NCBI GenBank assembly: GCA_003669585.1 | Contig: QWOQ01000017.1 | Location: 124,001-188,000 of the forward strand | Length of the DNA: 64,000 bases | Direction: 5' to 3' | DNA from: Planctomycetota bacterium | GTDB taxonomy: Bacteria; Planctomycetota; Planctomycetia; Pirellulales; UBA1268 | In this document: one piece after another, positions 25,437-35,220 of the stretch | Layout: the number at the start of each line of letters is the position of its first letter | Numbering within the stretch: position 1 is the first letter of the stretch | Made by a program: the position numbers and the translations under genes | The notes under the pieces: generated by a model | The model's database searches: none | Told to the model about the DNA's origin: nothing | What the model saw: the letters and a program-made list of their open reading frames with translations, nothing else

Positions 25437-27920
25437 TCAACTCAAACCAGATAACCGTCTTATTCCAACGTCCACGCAGTAAAATCCGACCAATAAAAGG
25501 AGCACAGGCCACGTGTCCCAAACATCATCTTCAAGCGACTTTCGACTTTCGATCGACTGTTCAGTAAGTCGATAGGGAATTGTCGAAAATGCGTCGACTT
25601 CGATCACAGCACCTCCGGTGATATCTGCAAGCGAGCGGAGCGTTTCACGATCAACTCCCGGCCGCGCACGTTCGCGAGTGGAATCTGCCACGATCAAATC
25701 GGCTGTAAGGGGTTTCTGCTCCGATAGATGCGCGACGGTATGTCGGCCTGATGTATTGGGAGTGTAGGTACCGTGATACATTCCTGGCCGTTGTGCAGGT
25801 CGCAATTCAACAGTCTCAACGGAACCCTTCACGCCGATATCAACCGTCTGATGCGGAGCCACAACAGGCTGTTTCGCAGCGTCGAGGAGATTGAGCTCAA
25901 TGAACACCGGTGAGCCCGGTTCGCAGCGACTCGGACCGATTACAAGCCAATTGGTATCCCAAGGACGATCCTCACGACGGGCTACACTCCGCAGGGCCTG
26001 TCCCCAAAATCGCCAGAAAAGTGGATCGCCAATATTGCGTCGCCAGCGAAATGTTTCTTCGGTACCGATCCAGGCGACTCGTCCGCGTCCTACCGGAGCT
26101 TCTGCCATGAGCACCAGTGGAGTACGACCGTTTGGCTGATCAACCTCTGCAAGAACCGTGGCGGAAGGCTTTGGAAGAACTGCTGCGGCGGCGCGGAAAA
26201 ATGCAGGCATCTCACTCCAGCTTGTGCGATTGCGCGATGCATCTCCAGAGAGTGCAAACGCAGGGTGCATGGCCCCTCTTGCCGTAACGCGCATGCGAAA
26301 TGGCTTAAATTCTGGCGCCTCAATCGCAGCTGAATTATTTCCAGCCGAATAATCAATCTCCACCGGAAAAAGTTGGTTCAAAGGATCGTGTGCGTAGTCG
26401 CGAGGAAGGTGTTCTCCGCCAGGCTGAAACACCACGCCTACCCCACGCTTTTCTACCGCTTCGATCAGTGCATTCTGAATTTCTACAGTCAGCACAGATG
26501 CTTTTACGTCGCCGAGAATGACCAAATCGTATGCCGCCCATTCGTCAACATTCTGAGGAACTCCTTTGACCGAACTCTCACCTGCAGTGCCCACGGTGGT
26601 AGGATTTCCCCCATCAATAACTTCTTCTTCAAAGCCATTGGCGAGCACAATAGTTGCTTCAAATCCTGTATCGCGCCGAATCGCATGATCGAGAAACCGC
26701 AAATCCCAACGAGGCACACCGTCGATCACAAGCACTTTTGACTTACGGGAACTGACTTCAACCGGAAAATCGATCGAGTTATTCTCATGGATTGTCTCCT
26801 CCGGTTCAGGAACCACACTGATGGTAAGCACCGTTGCACCGACTTCTTTTGCATGCCATGAAAATACCGCTTGCTGTCGTCCTTCAGAGAGTGTGATTGG
26901 AACGGTATCGAGAACATTCTTTGATACATCTCGCAACTCAACAGCGACTTTTTTCCCTGTCATATTCGATGACTGAATCGTACTGACGATCGACACTGTG
27001 TCATCGAGCGCTACTTCGGGTGCCGCAAGCACTTCCACGATTGCCACATCCACAGGCAGATCGATTGAACCGATTGGCACCGCCATGATTGGAGCTCGCG
27101 GCTGACCGCCCGACGCTTCTGCAGCTTTTCTCACTGCATCAATCGGATCGATGCCGATCGTCGAACGACCATCGGTGAGAAGAATAATCGCCGCGAGCGA
27201 TCGTCCGGAGGCATCGTCCATCGCCAGTTCAATTGCTGATCCAAGTGCGGTGTCGAGCGAATCAGAATGATTCGTCACTGCATCGGGTGACGGCTCCTGA
27301 ACAGGTTTGTCGGAGGGTACATCCGATGGAGCAGTATTCGTTGCATCAATTCGTATCGCTCGGCGTGCAACGGTGTAGCGTCGCAAATCAAATCGATCGG
27401 CCAGTTGTCGGAACGTTGTCGGTCCTTGAGAATCAAGTACCCTTCTCACCAATTCCGCGCGAGTCAACGACGCAAGGCGGGCAACGGTCGCAGCGATTGC
27501 CACCGGATCATCTTTTGCCGGTTGCTCCAGTCCTACCGCCGTTGCAACATTCCCAATCGTCGTTTCTGAAAGTCGTCCAACCGGAAGCGACATACTTATC
27601 GATTCATCGACGATCAATGCCACGACAGGCTTTTCATCGATCCGTTCATCCAGACGCACAAAAGGTCCTGCAAGCACAAACACCATGAGAAAGAGCACAG
27701 CGATTCGACAAATCGTGAGTGCCGTGCGCAGTCGCCTTGAGAGCCAGGGAAGTCTTTTTTCGTGGCGACGAGCAATCCACCATCCAATTGGAACAAGGAG
27801 CACGAGTCCCAAAAAAAGGACTTCCGGACGAGCCCAGTACCATTCGAGACGATCAACCTTTGAAGCCAGTTCGTGCCCTATACCGACTGAACGTGCCAAC
27901 CACCCGGAAAAATCATTCAC
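25437..27920 (-). CDS. VWA-domain membrane protein of the moxR/Bat operon
   Basis: 827 residues from GTG 27920; it overlaps the upstream gene by 4 bases (GTGA), implying translational coupling. N-terminal hydrophobic segments (VLFLGLVLLVPIGWWI and LTICRIAVLFLMVFVLAG) precede a von Willebrand A domain with MIDAS motif LIVDESISMSLP. A region with IDGVPRWDLRFLDHAIRRD and LVILGDVKAS resembles the GATase1-like domain of planctomycete proteins, without an obvious catalytic Cys. One C-terminal helix (WPVLLLLVGFYCVDVGI) follows. It is likely an envelope assembly or sensor protein; precise function unknown. Confidence 0.87.
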   Translation of the reverse strand: MNDFSGWLARSVGIGHELASKVDRLEWYWARPEVLFLGLVLLVPIGWWIARRHEKRLPWLSRRLRTALTICRIAVLFLMVFVLAGPFVRLDERIDEKPVVALIVDESISMSLPVGRLSETTIGNVATAVGLEQPAKDDPVAIAATVARLASLTRAELVRRVLDSQGPTTFRQLADRFDLRRYTVARRAIRIDATNTAPSDVPSDKPVQEPSPDAVTNHSDSLDTALGSAIELAMDDASGRSLAAIILLTDGRSTIGIDPIDAVRKAAEASGGQPRAPIMAVPIGSIDLPVDVAIVEVLAAPEVALDDTVSIVSTIQSSNMTGKKVAVELRDVSKNVLDTVPITLSEGRQQAVFSWHAKEVGATVLTISVVPEPEETIHENNSIDFPVEVSSRKSKVLVIDGVPRWDLRFLDHAIRRDTGFEATIVLANGFEEEVIDGGNPTTVGTAGESSVKGVPQNVDEWAAYDLVILGDVKASVLTVEIQNALIEAVEKRGVGVVFQPGGEHLPRDYAHDPLNQLFPVEIDYSAGNNSAAIEAPEFKPFRMRVTARGAMHPAFALSGDASRNRTSWSEMPAFFRAAAAVLPKPSATVLAEVDQPNGRTPLVLMAEAPVGRGRVAWIGTEETFRWRRNIGDPLFWRFWGQALRSVARREDRPWDTNWLVIGPSRCEPGSPVFIELNLLDAAKQPVVAPHQTVDIGVKGSVETVELRPAQRPGMYHGTYTPNTSGRHTVAHLSEQKPLTADLIVADSTRERARPGVDRETLRSLADITGGAVIEVDAFSTIPYRLTEQSIESRKSLEDDVWDTWPVLLLLVGFYCVDVGIRRLSGLS

Positions 27921-30900
27921 TTTTGAATTTCCTTCCCAAGTTGTCGAAAGTAGGTATCGATGACATCTTGATATGCCGCAGGCCCTCGCTGTCGCATTCC
28001 TTCAAGAAGAGGATCTCGAATACGCGGCGGCAGTCGGTAAATGGCGGCCCGCTGACTTGCATCGAGACCTCGAAGAGCTTCTGCTGATTCAAGCCGAACA
28101 ACTGTTGTCAGGGCTTCTGAGTCAATGTTTTGGCCAGGATTTGAAGGCGGTTCCTGGGATTTTTGATTCCCGTTTTGCTTTGACTTCGCTTCTGCCTGTG
28201 CCTGACGTGCTGCGGCTTGTGCTTGGGCTCGTTGCGCTCGCTCAGCCATGGCGAGTGCCTGTTTTACCTGATCACTTTTGAGAAGCGACTCGATCTGATC
28301 CGCCATGCCTTCAGTAGATTGATCGTTTTTTTCGAGCGTTGAAGGAGATTCTCCTTCAACCGTTGGCGTTGGCTGCGCCGGAACGTCTCCCGGATTCTTT
28401 GCAGGTATCTCGGCTTGAGTTTCTGGATCTTTCAGAAGACTCTTTGGAATCGGCGATTTACCTGAAAGCTGCGACGAAAGTTCGGTCGTCATTTGAGCAA
28501 CATCAAGAGCATTTTCTGCACCTTGCTTGAGTTTTTGTGAGAGTGCATCACCTGTGGCATCCGCAGGAGAACTTTTTGTGTCCTCTCCTGTTGGCTGCTC
28601 AGGGAAAAGCGCACTTTCCGGAGATGCTGCGAGAGGCGTTTGCGGAGAAGTATTCTTTTCTTTATTTGGAGAATTTATGTCTTGCGCTGCAGTCGCACTA
28701 TTTTCTGCAAGTGCTCCAGCAGGTTTACTCGACTTTGAAATTGGCTGATCGAGAATATGTTCGAGTAGTTTCAACTGCGCTTTTGCCAGTTGATCGATCG
28801 CCTTGACATTTGCTGGCGCATTGACCGTCGGTTGGGACTTGGATTGCGACGCGTCGGCAGGAGGATTGGTTGCTTGATCCGCCAATTCAGCTTGGGTGTC
28901 GCGTGCCGTTGCGAGTGATTCAAGAGCCTGTGCTCGACTTTGAAGATCCTGCGTGAGTGAGTCGAGACGAACGGCAACTGCTGATGCATCAAGATGATTT
29001 TCCACATCTTCAATTTTTTCAGCGATTTGTTGGGTCTGCGCTGCTATTTCAGCAGGCGTTGGAGCCTCAACCAATCGCTCTACTTTGGCGGCTTCGTTGG
29101 CCAGAAGCGGCTTCTGCTCAAGTGCTTGCTGAAGTTTTGCAGCGTCAGCTGCGAGTTCGGCCAGCATTTTAGCCTGCTTGTCAGGCACCAGCGGACTGGC
29201 CTTTGCCTGCTCAGCAGCTTTTGCCAACGCTTCGGCAAGTTGCTTTGTTTCATTTTTCTGTTGTTCGAGCTGCGCGTCGAGCTTATTGAGATTCTGTTTT
29301 TGCGGTGACTCAAGTTTTGCAATCGCCTCATCAACTATCTTTTGTGCCTCGGCCGTGCGAGCCTGAGCCTCAGTATTTTTTTCTGGATTTCGCTGGCCGT
29401 CCGGCTGCAGACTCTCTTTGGCAACTGCTTCTGCAGTTTGCGCATTATCGATTGACTTGAGCGGTTGCTCACCGATTGCCGCAAGCACTTCAGCCCGCTC
29501 CTGCTGAGCTGTTTCTTTTTTGCTTTCTGCCATTTTTGCAGCTTCCTGCGCTTCTCGCTTGGCCTGCTCAAGTGCTGGTATCTGCGTCTTTTGAATTGAG
29601 CTTTCTGGAGGCATCGCAACTGTGACACGGAATACTTTGGATTCCACAACCTGTCCTTTGGTATCGCGAGCCACAAGAGTCCATGCAACACTTTTTCCAG
29701 GTGCCAGACCGAGCCGTTCGAACGTCAGTGATGTTCGAATTGCAAGCTGTGTGTCGGGCGGACGATTGACAAGGCCTTGGTCAAGAAGTGGTTCGGGCAA
29801 GGACAGATGATCTGCATCAGGTCCAATGCGCACAGCCACCTCATCGATTCCCCAGTCATCAAACACCTGTGCTTCCACATCAACATCGATAGGCACTGAC
29901 AACACGAGATCCCCTCCTGGCAATTCCATTGCGATGGAGGGCGGCCGATCAACCGTGGGTACAATTTCTACCGCGGGCACCGCTCGACTCGGATGCTTCT
30001 GAACACTTCGAAATTCGACGGTTGCCCACGTCGGCTTGAGAACAGGAATTCCGCCAATCCACAGACCCTGTTCACCACGAACCGCTGGGATCTCGCCCGA
30101 AACTCGGTCAACTGGATGCTGTACGTTTTGTGTTGAATGTTCAAGCCAACCGGGACGATCGAGCACAACACGTCCTCGGTCTATGGAAAATGTCACACCG
30201 GAAAGAGTCCGGCCGACAAGAGTTGGAATTTTTTCCATCGGCACTTCTAAGCGCGTCCAGACATCGGGCGGGGGCAATGAACCCGCGTGCACACGCGTCG
30301 ATCCGTTTTCTGGTTTTGTATCGGCTGCATCTCCCCACAACACTTCCAGCCGACCACCGTCGTGCTCCAACATCATTACCAGACGAGTCGGCGAATCGAT
30401 TGAATCTGTTCTCGCCATAAGCATCACTGCCTTGTTCGCAATCGCTTCCTTCGGCAGAAGCAGCGGCTCAAGGCGAGTGCGCATACTCACTGGCTTGCCA
30501 TCAAATCCAAATGTAAAACTGCGAAGGCCTCCGGCGGGCTGCGCCGTGGTCCACTTCCACGCAAAAGTCGACACTGCATCGCGGGGTAGATCGTCTTCAA
30601 ACCAGACTCGTTCGTCGACTCGGTCTTCCGTACGCGTCTCGAACGTGCGATCAATGAGTTGAACTACGCCTTCGACTGGTTCTCCAGAGACACTTGCAAC
30701 AAATTCTACGGTCGAACTTTCAGGAGCCTCAATCCTTGCGACATTCTCCTCCATCACGCGAACCTGATCAATTCTCATATAGTCCGGGAAACGAACCTGA
30801 CGAATCAACGAGTCGATTTCCGGACGCTCAAGAATGGTAATCGTGTGTGTCCGCGTCCATGTCGAAGCTCCTTCAAGTCGATAGGTCGCATTTTCTTCAA

Positions 30901-31678
30901 GGCCATCGAGCACCACGCGAAAGCTACCGTCGGGAATCTTGCGCATCGGATAGCGACGCGAAACATGGTCGCCGTCAGAAATGAGTAAGTTGATTTCTTC
31001 GGCTTCACCCCGATCGACACGACCAATGATTTCGAGCGGTTCACCCTCGAGCACAAGCAGATTTCCCGGAGAAACAAGCCTTACAAGAGTTGCCGGAGGA
31101 ATGTCTGCCGTCGGGAAAAGCAATCGCTGCAACGTGATTGTGAATCGGTCGCCGAGGAGCATGACCATTGCGACAACAATTGCGGTGGCACACAATGTCA
31201 GACCGAGATTTTGAATCATGGTTCTTGTGCGAACCACTTTTGAGGCTTGGAATCCAAAGAGTTTTGACTGTGTCTGATCGAGTAGACGCTCAATCATCTC
31301 CGGACGCGCGTCTTTGGTGAGAGCTCTGCCGCGATTGAGATCGAGCACGGTGAGAAGCCTGTTTTGAATTCCACCAAGCGTTCTTTCGATGCGTAACGCC
31401 ACCACATCGAGCGTCGGCCGCCGCAATGCCGGCACAAACATAAAAGCGCTCATCGCCAACGCAACGACCGTCCACCATCCACACCAGACCATCAGTCGCA
31501 ACGGCACCGACAACGGCACAGCAAGATCAAGCACAACCCCGCCCACAATCCAGGAAATTGCGATCGACAGTGAAAGAAAAAGGCCTGCGGTAATCGCCAT
31601 CGCCACGATGCGCACGCGCACCTGTCCAACCAACTTGGCCACGAGAGACGTGCGGGCACGAAATGCTCCAATAGACAT
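27917..31678 (-). CDS. Giant membrane-anchored coiled-coil protein (DUF4175-like)
   Basis: 1253 residues from ATG 31678, preceded by AAGGGAG at 8 bases; the frame opens at 31729. Two N-terminal transmembrane helices (about 25-45 and 65-90) and a further one near 160-180 are followed by a beta-rich region (about 200-690). A long Ala/Gln/Glu/Lys-rich coiled coil follows (about 700-1190), with stretches such as AKMAESKKETAQQERAEVLA, and then a short C-terminal domain (RDPLLEGMRQRGPAAYQDVI). This resembles the large DUF4175-type proteins found between BatA- and VWA-genes in planctomycetes and other phyla. Role unknown; a structural scaffold is likely. Confidence 0.83.
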   Translation of the reverse strand: MSIGAFRARTSLVAKLVGQVRVRIVAMAITAGLFLSLSIAISWIVGGVVLDLAVPLSVPLRLMVWCGWWTVVALAMSAFMFVPALRRPTLDVVALRIERTLGGIQNRLLTVLDLNRGRALTKDARPEMIERLLDQTQSKLFGFQASKVVRTRTMIQNLGLTLCATAIVVAMVMLLGDRFTITLQRLLFPTADIPPATLVRLVSPGNLLVLEGEPLEIIGRVDRGEAEEINLLISDGDHVSRRYPMRKIPDGSFRVVLDGLEENATYRLEGASTWTRTHTITILERPEIDSLIRQVRFPDYMRIDQVRVMEENVARIEAPESSTVEFVASVSGEPVEGVVQLIDRTFETRTEDRVDERVWFEDDLPRDAVSTFAWKWTTAQPAGGLRSFTFGFDGKPVSMRTRLEPLLLPKEAIANKAVMLMARTDSIDSPTRLVMMLEHDGGRLEVLWGDAADTKPENGSTRVHAGSLPPPDVWTRLEVPMEKIPTLVGRTLSGVTFSIDRGRVVLDRPGWLEHSTQNVQHPVDRVSGEIPAVRGEQGLWIGGIPVLKPTWATVEFRSVQKHPSRAVPAVEIVPTVDRPPSIAMELPGGDLVLSVPIDVDVEAQVFDDWGIDEVAVRIGPDADHLSLPEPLLDQGLVNRPPDTQLAIRTSLTFERLGLAPGKSVAWTLVARDTKGQVVESKVFRVTVAMPPESSIQKTQIPALEQAKREAQEAAKMAESKKETAQQERAEVLAAIGEQPLKSIDNAQTAEAVAKESLQPDGQRNPEKNTEAQARTAEAQKIVDEAIAKLESPQKQNLNKLDAQLEQQKNETKQLAEALAKAAEQAKASPLVPDKQAKMLAELAADAAKLQQALEQKPLLANEAAKVERLVEAPTPAEIAAQTQQIAEKIEDVENHLDASAVAVRLDSLTQDLQSRAQALESLATARDTQAELADQATNPPADASQSKSQPTVNAPANVKAIDQLAKAQLKLLEHILDQPISKSSKPAGALAENSATAAQDINSPNKEKNTSPQTPLAASPESALFPEQPTGEDTKSSPADATGDALSQKLKQGAENALDVAQMTTELSSQLSGKSPIPKSLLKDPETQAEIPAKNPGDVPAQPTPTVEGESPSTLEKNDQSTEGMADQIESLLKSDQVKQALAMAERAQRAQAQAAARQAQAEAKSKQNGNQKSQEPPSNPGQNIDSEALTTVVRLESAEALRGLDASQRAAIYRLPPRIRDPLLEGMRQRGPAAYQDVIDTYFRQLGKEIQK

Positions 31679-31811
31679 TATTGAGACTCCCTTAAAAGAT
31701 ACTTTTCGGCTGACGGGCAGCAGCGCCACAAGAACTTCTGTTCTTGTCTGTTTGTCTGCGAGTAAGAAATTTTACGGTACATTTTTTTCGTACACACTTT
31801 TCGCGAAATGG

Positions 31812-34166
31812 TCATGTCAACTGCTCGACATTTCCAACTGCGCGGCCAATCCAATCGTTCCATCGCTGCAGCCATCCACGCCACCCACGTGAAACACTTC
31901 CATCCTGACGAGGAACCAACGGAGAAAGCGTGCTCAAAAAAAACTCAATTCCAATCACGGCAAATGTGAACCAGACCAGCCATCGCCAAATTTCACGGCG
32001 GCCGGTCAGTTGTGCATGGAGCACTGGGTCGTCTGCCGTGCCGGCCAGATACGTCGTTGCATGCGGTTCAAAAACATTTTGAACTTCACTCTGCGACAGA
32101 TGATCGATTGTCGCAGCCTCAATTTCCCGATTCACCACCATTCCCAAACGAATCGGATCGTCCTTCGATTCCGCAGGAGGCTGAAAATCAAACTCGTAGT
32201 AGCCAATTTTTCGCGTGTCTTCGAGTGCTCCTGTGACTCGATCGTCACCGGCCACTGTTTCAATTGCACGACGACCACCTGCAGGATCTATCGATTGCAC
32301 TATTGCGCGTCGCCATGTGTCAACGAGCATGATCGGTGCGGGTTCGTAAGGACGAACGCTCTCTGCGGCTAGCACTGGTCTCTCGGGCCTCACGTGCTGA
32401 ACCGATCGCAGCACGATTGGAACGAATGAGGGATGCACCGGAAGATTTGACCACTCGGGCGTGACGGCTACACCGGCAACGATCACACGGCCGCGACCAA
32501 TTCGCGTTTCAACGAAGACTGGTGTTCCGTCGCTGAGTCGAGCAATCACGATAACCGGGTTTTTCTTTGAGTCTGTGACAACTGGTCCTTCGTGTGTCAT
32601 TGGCGTGCCAGAGGAAGGCACTTCGAGTGGCACATGGCGAAAAAACTGAAGTGTTTCAAAGGGCGAGGCGCTCGACGAGCCTCCCTGTTTGGAAACTGAC
32701 ACAAATGCGGCGAAGACAGGATGCGAAAGATCAACAGAACCAAATGCAACTCCTGATCGTTCGTCGTTGGGATCACCAACAGGTTTTCCAAAATCGAGAA
32801 TCATCTCTTTGGGATTTCCTGGCACTATGGCCAGCAGTGCCGGATCGGCCTTCGGACTGGAGTTCGGTCCGGAGATCATCACGAGGCCCGCTCCTTCTTC
32901 TACTTTCGAACGAATCCATCGCGTGCGAGTACCGTCGAGCGTGGTATCGGCCACAATCAGTACATCTGCTTCTTTGACGTGTCGCTCCTCGAGAGCATTT
33001 GAACGGATGACCTTTGCATCAAGACTCTGGGCAATTTGTGATTCGGTCGGCTTGTTATCGATCGTCGATTGTTTTCCGGCCATTGACTCTTGAGGTGAAG
33101 TCAGAGCAGCACGCAGAAAGAGCGCTGGATCAGAAAGGGGCTGAACATTTGGAGGCGCGATTACAAGCACGTCCACTCTCGGTTCAACATTCAGTACAAA
33201 CAGCAGCGAATCATCTTCTGGAAAAGCATCGGCAGGCAGTTCAAGCCTTCCGTGTATGACCCCTGCTCGCTTCGGTACAACGGCGATCGAATGCGTGGTG
33301 ACGCGACCGGCGGCAATGGTGAGCGAAACCTGCGCGACCGGTTCGTCATCAAGCACGACTGTCACTTTTGTTTCGATCGGCTCATCGATGCCGGCCGCTT
33401 CGAGACGAACCACAAGTTCTACAGGAAGCCCGACGACTGGCCGCTGTGACCGGGGTGGATCACCAAGAATGGCAAGATTGGTGACACGACTGCGCGAACC
33501 GGCATCAACCAGAATAAGCTGAACATTTTCTGGAATTTTCTGACTCGATGGATGTTCTTTCAGCCTGCGCCATGCTCGACGCTCACAGTCGGAGATGATC
33601 CAGATACTTCGGGCGCCGCGAGGAGGACCCGAGAGTGCCTCCGCCAGTGCCGTCGATAGTTCCGCACTTCCGGGATCTGGCTCGAGGGAATCGATTTCCG
33701 CCTGCAGTCTTTTTCCATCCCCAAAAGCAGCCCTGTACAATACTTTTGGCTCCATTCCGGCGCGAATGAGCGTGACAAAATCGGAAGGTTTGAGCCGTTG
33801 GGAAGCACTGCGAACGGCTTCCCGCATTCGGTGCATTCCTGAGGTTCCATCGGTAACCAACCCAGTGGTCATGCTTGCATCGACAACGAACACCACATCC
33901 TTTCCGCCTGCTCCGCCGAAGAGAAAGCCAAATCGCTCCACCACCGGTCGAGACATCGCCCCGATGACAAGCAAGACAAACGCAGTTCGAAGCAGCATCA
34001 GCAACCATTCCACCAATTGGATGCGGCGGCGCTGCTGCACGTATCCCTCCATGAGAAACCGGAACGTCGGCAAGTCGATGGTTCGAAGGCGATACAGGTT
34101 GAGCAAATGCAACGCTATCGGCAGTGCAGCCAACGGTAAAAACCAGAGAAGTGCCGGATTAAGCAT
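31812..34166 (-). CDS. BatA-like VWA-domain membrane protein
   Basis: 784 residues. It starts with the aerotolerance-regulator N-terminal helix (NPALLWFLPLAALPIALHLLN) and a second helix (WLLMLLRTAFVLLVIGAMS). The VWA domain follows with KDVVFVVDASMTTGLV; the canonical DxSxS MIDAS is DASMT here, so the last Ser is Thr, which still can coordinate metal. Extracytoplasmic beta-rich domains and a C-terminal helix (LVWFTFAVIGIEFFLS) complete it. In the operon it lies between the DUF58 gene (69 bp away) and the giant coiled-coil gene. Bat proteins are envelope-stress-related in Bacteroides; the role in planctomycetes is inferred. Confidence 0.88.
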   Translation of the reverse strand: MLNPALLWFLPLAALPIALHLLNLYRLRTIDLPTFRFLMEGYVQQRRRIQLVEWLLMLLRTAFVLLVIGAMSRPVVERFGFLFGGAGGKDVVFVVDASMTTGLVTDGTSGMHRMREAVRSASQRLKPSDFVTLIRAGMEPKVLYRAAFGDGKRLQAEIDSLEPDPGSAELSTALAEALSGPPRGARSIWIISDCERRAWRRLKEHPSSQKIPENVQLILVDAGSRSRVTNLAILGDPPRSQRPVVGLPVELVVRLEAAGIDEPIETKVTVVLDDEPVAQVSLTIAAGRVTTHSIAVVPKRAGVIHGRLELPADAFPEDDSLLFVLNVEPRVDVLVIAPPNVQPLSDPALFLRAALTSPQESMAGKQSTIDNKPTESQIAQSLDAKVIRSNALEERHVKEADVLIVADTTLDGTRTRWIRSKVEEGAGLVMISGPNSSPKADPALLAIVPGNPKEMILDFGKPVGDPNDERSGVAFGSVDLSHPVFAAFVSVSKQGGSSSASPFETLQFFRHVPLEVPSSGTPMTHEGPVVTDSKKNPVIVIARLSDGTPVFVETRIGRGRVIVAGVAVTPEWSNLPVHPSFVPIVLRSVQHVRPERPVLAAESVRPYEPAPIMLVDTWRRAIVQSIDPAGGRRAIETVAGDDRVTGALEDTRKIGYYEFDFQPPAESKDDPIRLGMVVNREIEAATIDHLSQSEVQNVFEPHATTYLAGTADDPVLHAQLTGRREIWRWLVWFTFAVIGIEFFLSTLSPLVPRQDGSVSRGWRGWLQRWNDWIGRAVGNVEQLT

Positions 34167-34235
34167 GTGAAAATGATTCCGTTTGTTGAGCCGATCGCCG
34201 AAGGCCAGTGGCTTCGAGCGAAAGGGGGAAAGAAC

Positions 34236-35159
34236 TCAACCGGTCAACCGGCTCCGTCGTGCAAGGTAGTTCGAAAGCATCTCGTCATAGGGTTGATCGG
34301 TGAGAGCGAGTTCGTATCCAATCGCCCGTTCGAGACATGTGCTACGAAGAGTGGCAAGAAATTTTTCAAACCGATCCTGATACGCCGCACGAATCGTTCG
34401 AGGATTGGCCACGATTCGTCCCTCCCCTTCGATGTCGTGAAATCGCGTCAGCTTTTCCCAGGGAAAACTTCTCTCGGACGGATCGACGACATGGAACACG
34501 ACCAGATCGTGTCGAAGATGCTTCAGCAGCGAGAGTCCGGAAGCGATGCTCTCGGGATCATCGAGAAGGTCGCTTATAAGTACGACGATGCCTCGCTTTG
34601 GAATACGGCCTGCAAGTTCTTTGAGTACATTCGACACGCGGGTGTCCTCACCGGGCGTAACGGCTTCCAGTGAGGAAAGAACGTGTCGAAAGTGATTGGC
34701 TACCGATCGCGGAGGTATGTACGAACGCACTGCGTTGTCAAACGTAGCGAGTCCGGTGGCATCATTTTGCCGGAGTGCCAAATAACAAATCGCAGCTGCA
34801 AGAAACCGTCCGTAATCAAGTTTTGTAATACCGTCAGAACCTGAAAAAGCCATCGATCGACTCGTGTCGAGAATAACGGTGATACGGGTGTTTGTCTGTT
34901 CTTCATAGAGTTTGACGTAGTACTTATCGGTCCTTGCCAACAGTTTCCAATCGATCGAACGAATTTCATCGCTCGGCGTATAGGGCCGATGATCCGCATA
35001 CTCCACGCTCGAACCGAAATAAGGACTCGGGTGGAGTCCGGAAAGCAATCCTTCGACTGCTGTGCGAGCTACAAACTCCATGCGCGAAACGAGCGACAGC
35101 CCCTTCGGGTCGACAACTCCTTTTCTTTCGGCCTGCGATCCGGCGGGAACTCGTGACAT
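34236..35159 (-). CDS. DUF58 domain protein (Bat/MoxR partner)
   Basis: 307 residues from ATG 35159 with CGGAG about 10 bases upstream; the track frame opens at TTG 35180. The DUF58 signature YTPSDEIRSIDWKLLARTDKYYVKLYEEQ is intact, followed by a VWA-like domain with VILDTSRSMAF (MIDAS DTSRS) and GIVVLISDLLDDPE. It is cytoplasmic, without membrane helices. DUF58 proteins nearly always sit next to moxR and are thought to be remodelled by, or to recruit, the MoxR ATPase. Here moxR precedes it by 61 bp. Confidence 0.93.
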   Translation of the reverse strand: MSRVPAGSQAERKGVVDPKGLSLVSRMEFVARTAVEGLLSGLHPSPYFGSSVEYADHRPYTPSDEIRSIDWKLLARTDKYYVKLYEEQTNTRITVILDTSRSMAFSGSDGITKLDYGRFLAAAICYLALRQNDATGLATFDNAVRSYIPPRSVANHFRHVLSSLEAVTPGEDTRVSNVLKELAGRIPKRGIVVLISDLLDDPESIASGLSLLKHLRHDLVVFHVVDPSERSFPWEKLTRFHDIEGEGRIVANPRTIRAAYQDRFEKFLATLRSTCLERAIGYELALTDQPYDEMLSNYLARRSRLTG

Positions 35160-35220
35160 AAAAAACGACTCCGAAAGCAATCAACGCTCGGTGTTCAAAT
35201 AGATTGAAAAAAGAGAGACT

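Noticed and set aside
30036..30662. 208-codon plus-strand frame inside the giant coiled-coil gene
   Set aside because: Antisense shadow; Arg/Ser/Pro-rich composition typical of the complement of the coding strand.
33595..34170. 191-codon plus-strand frame antisense to the BatA-like gene
   Set aside because: Shadow of a gene with strong VWA and helix motifs; no motif of its own.
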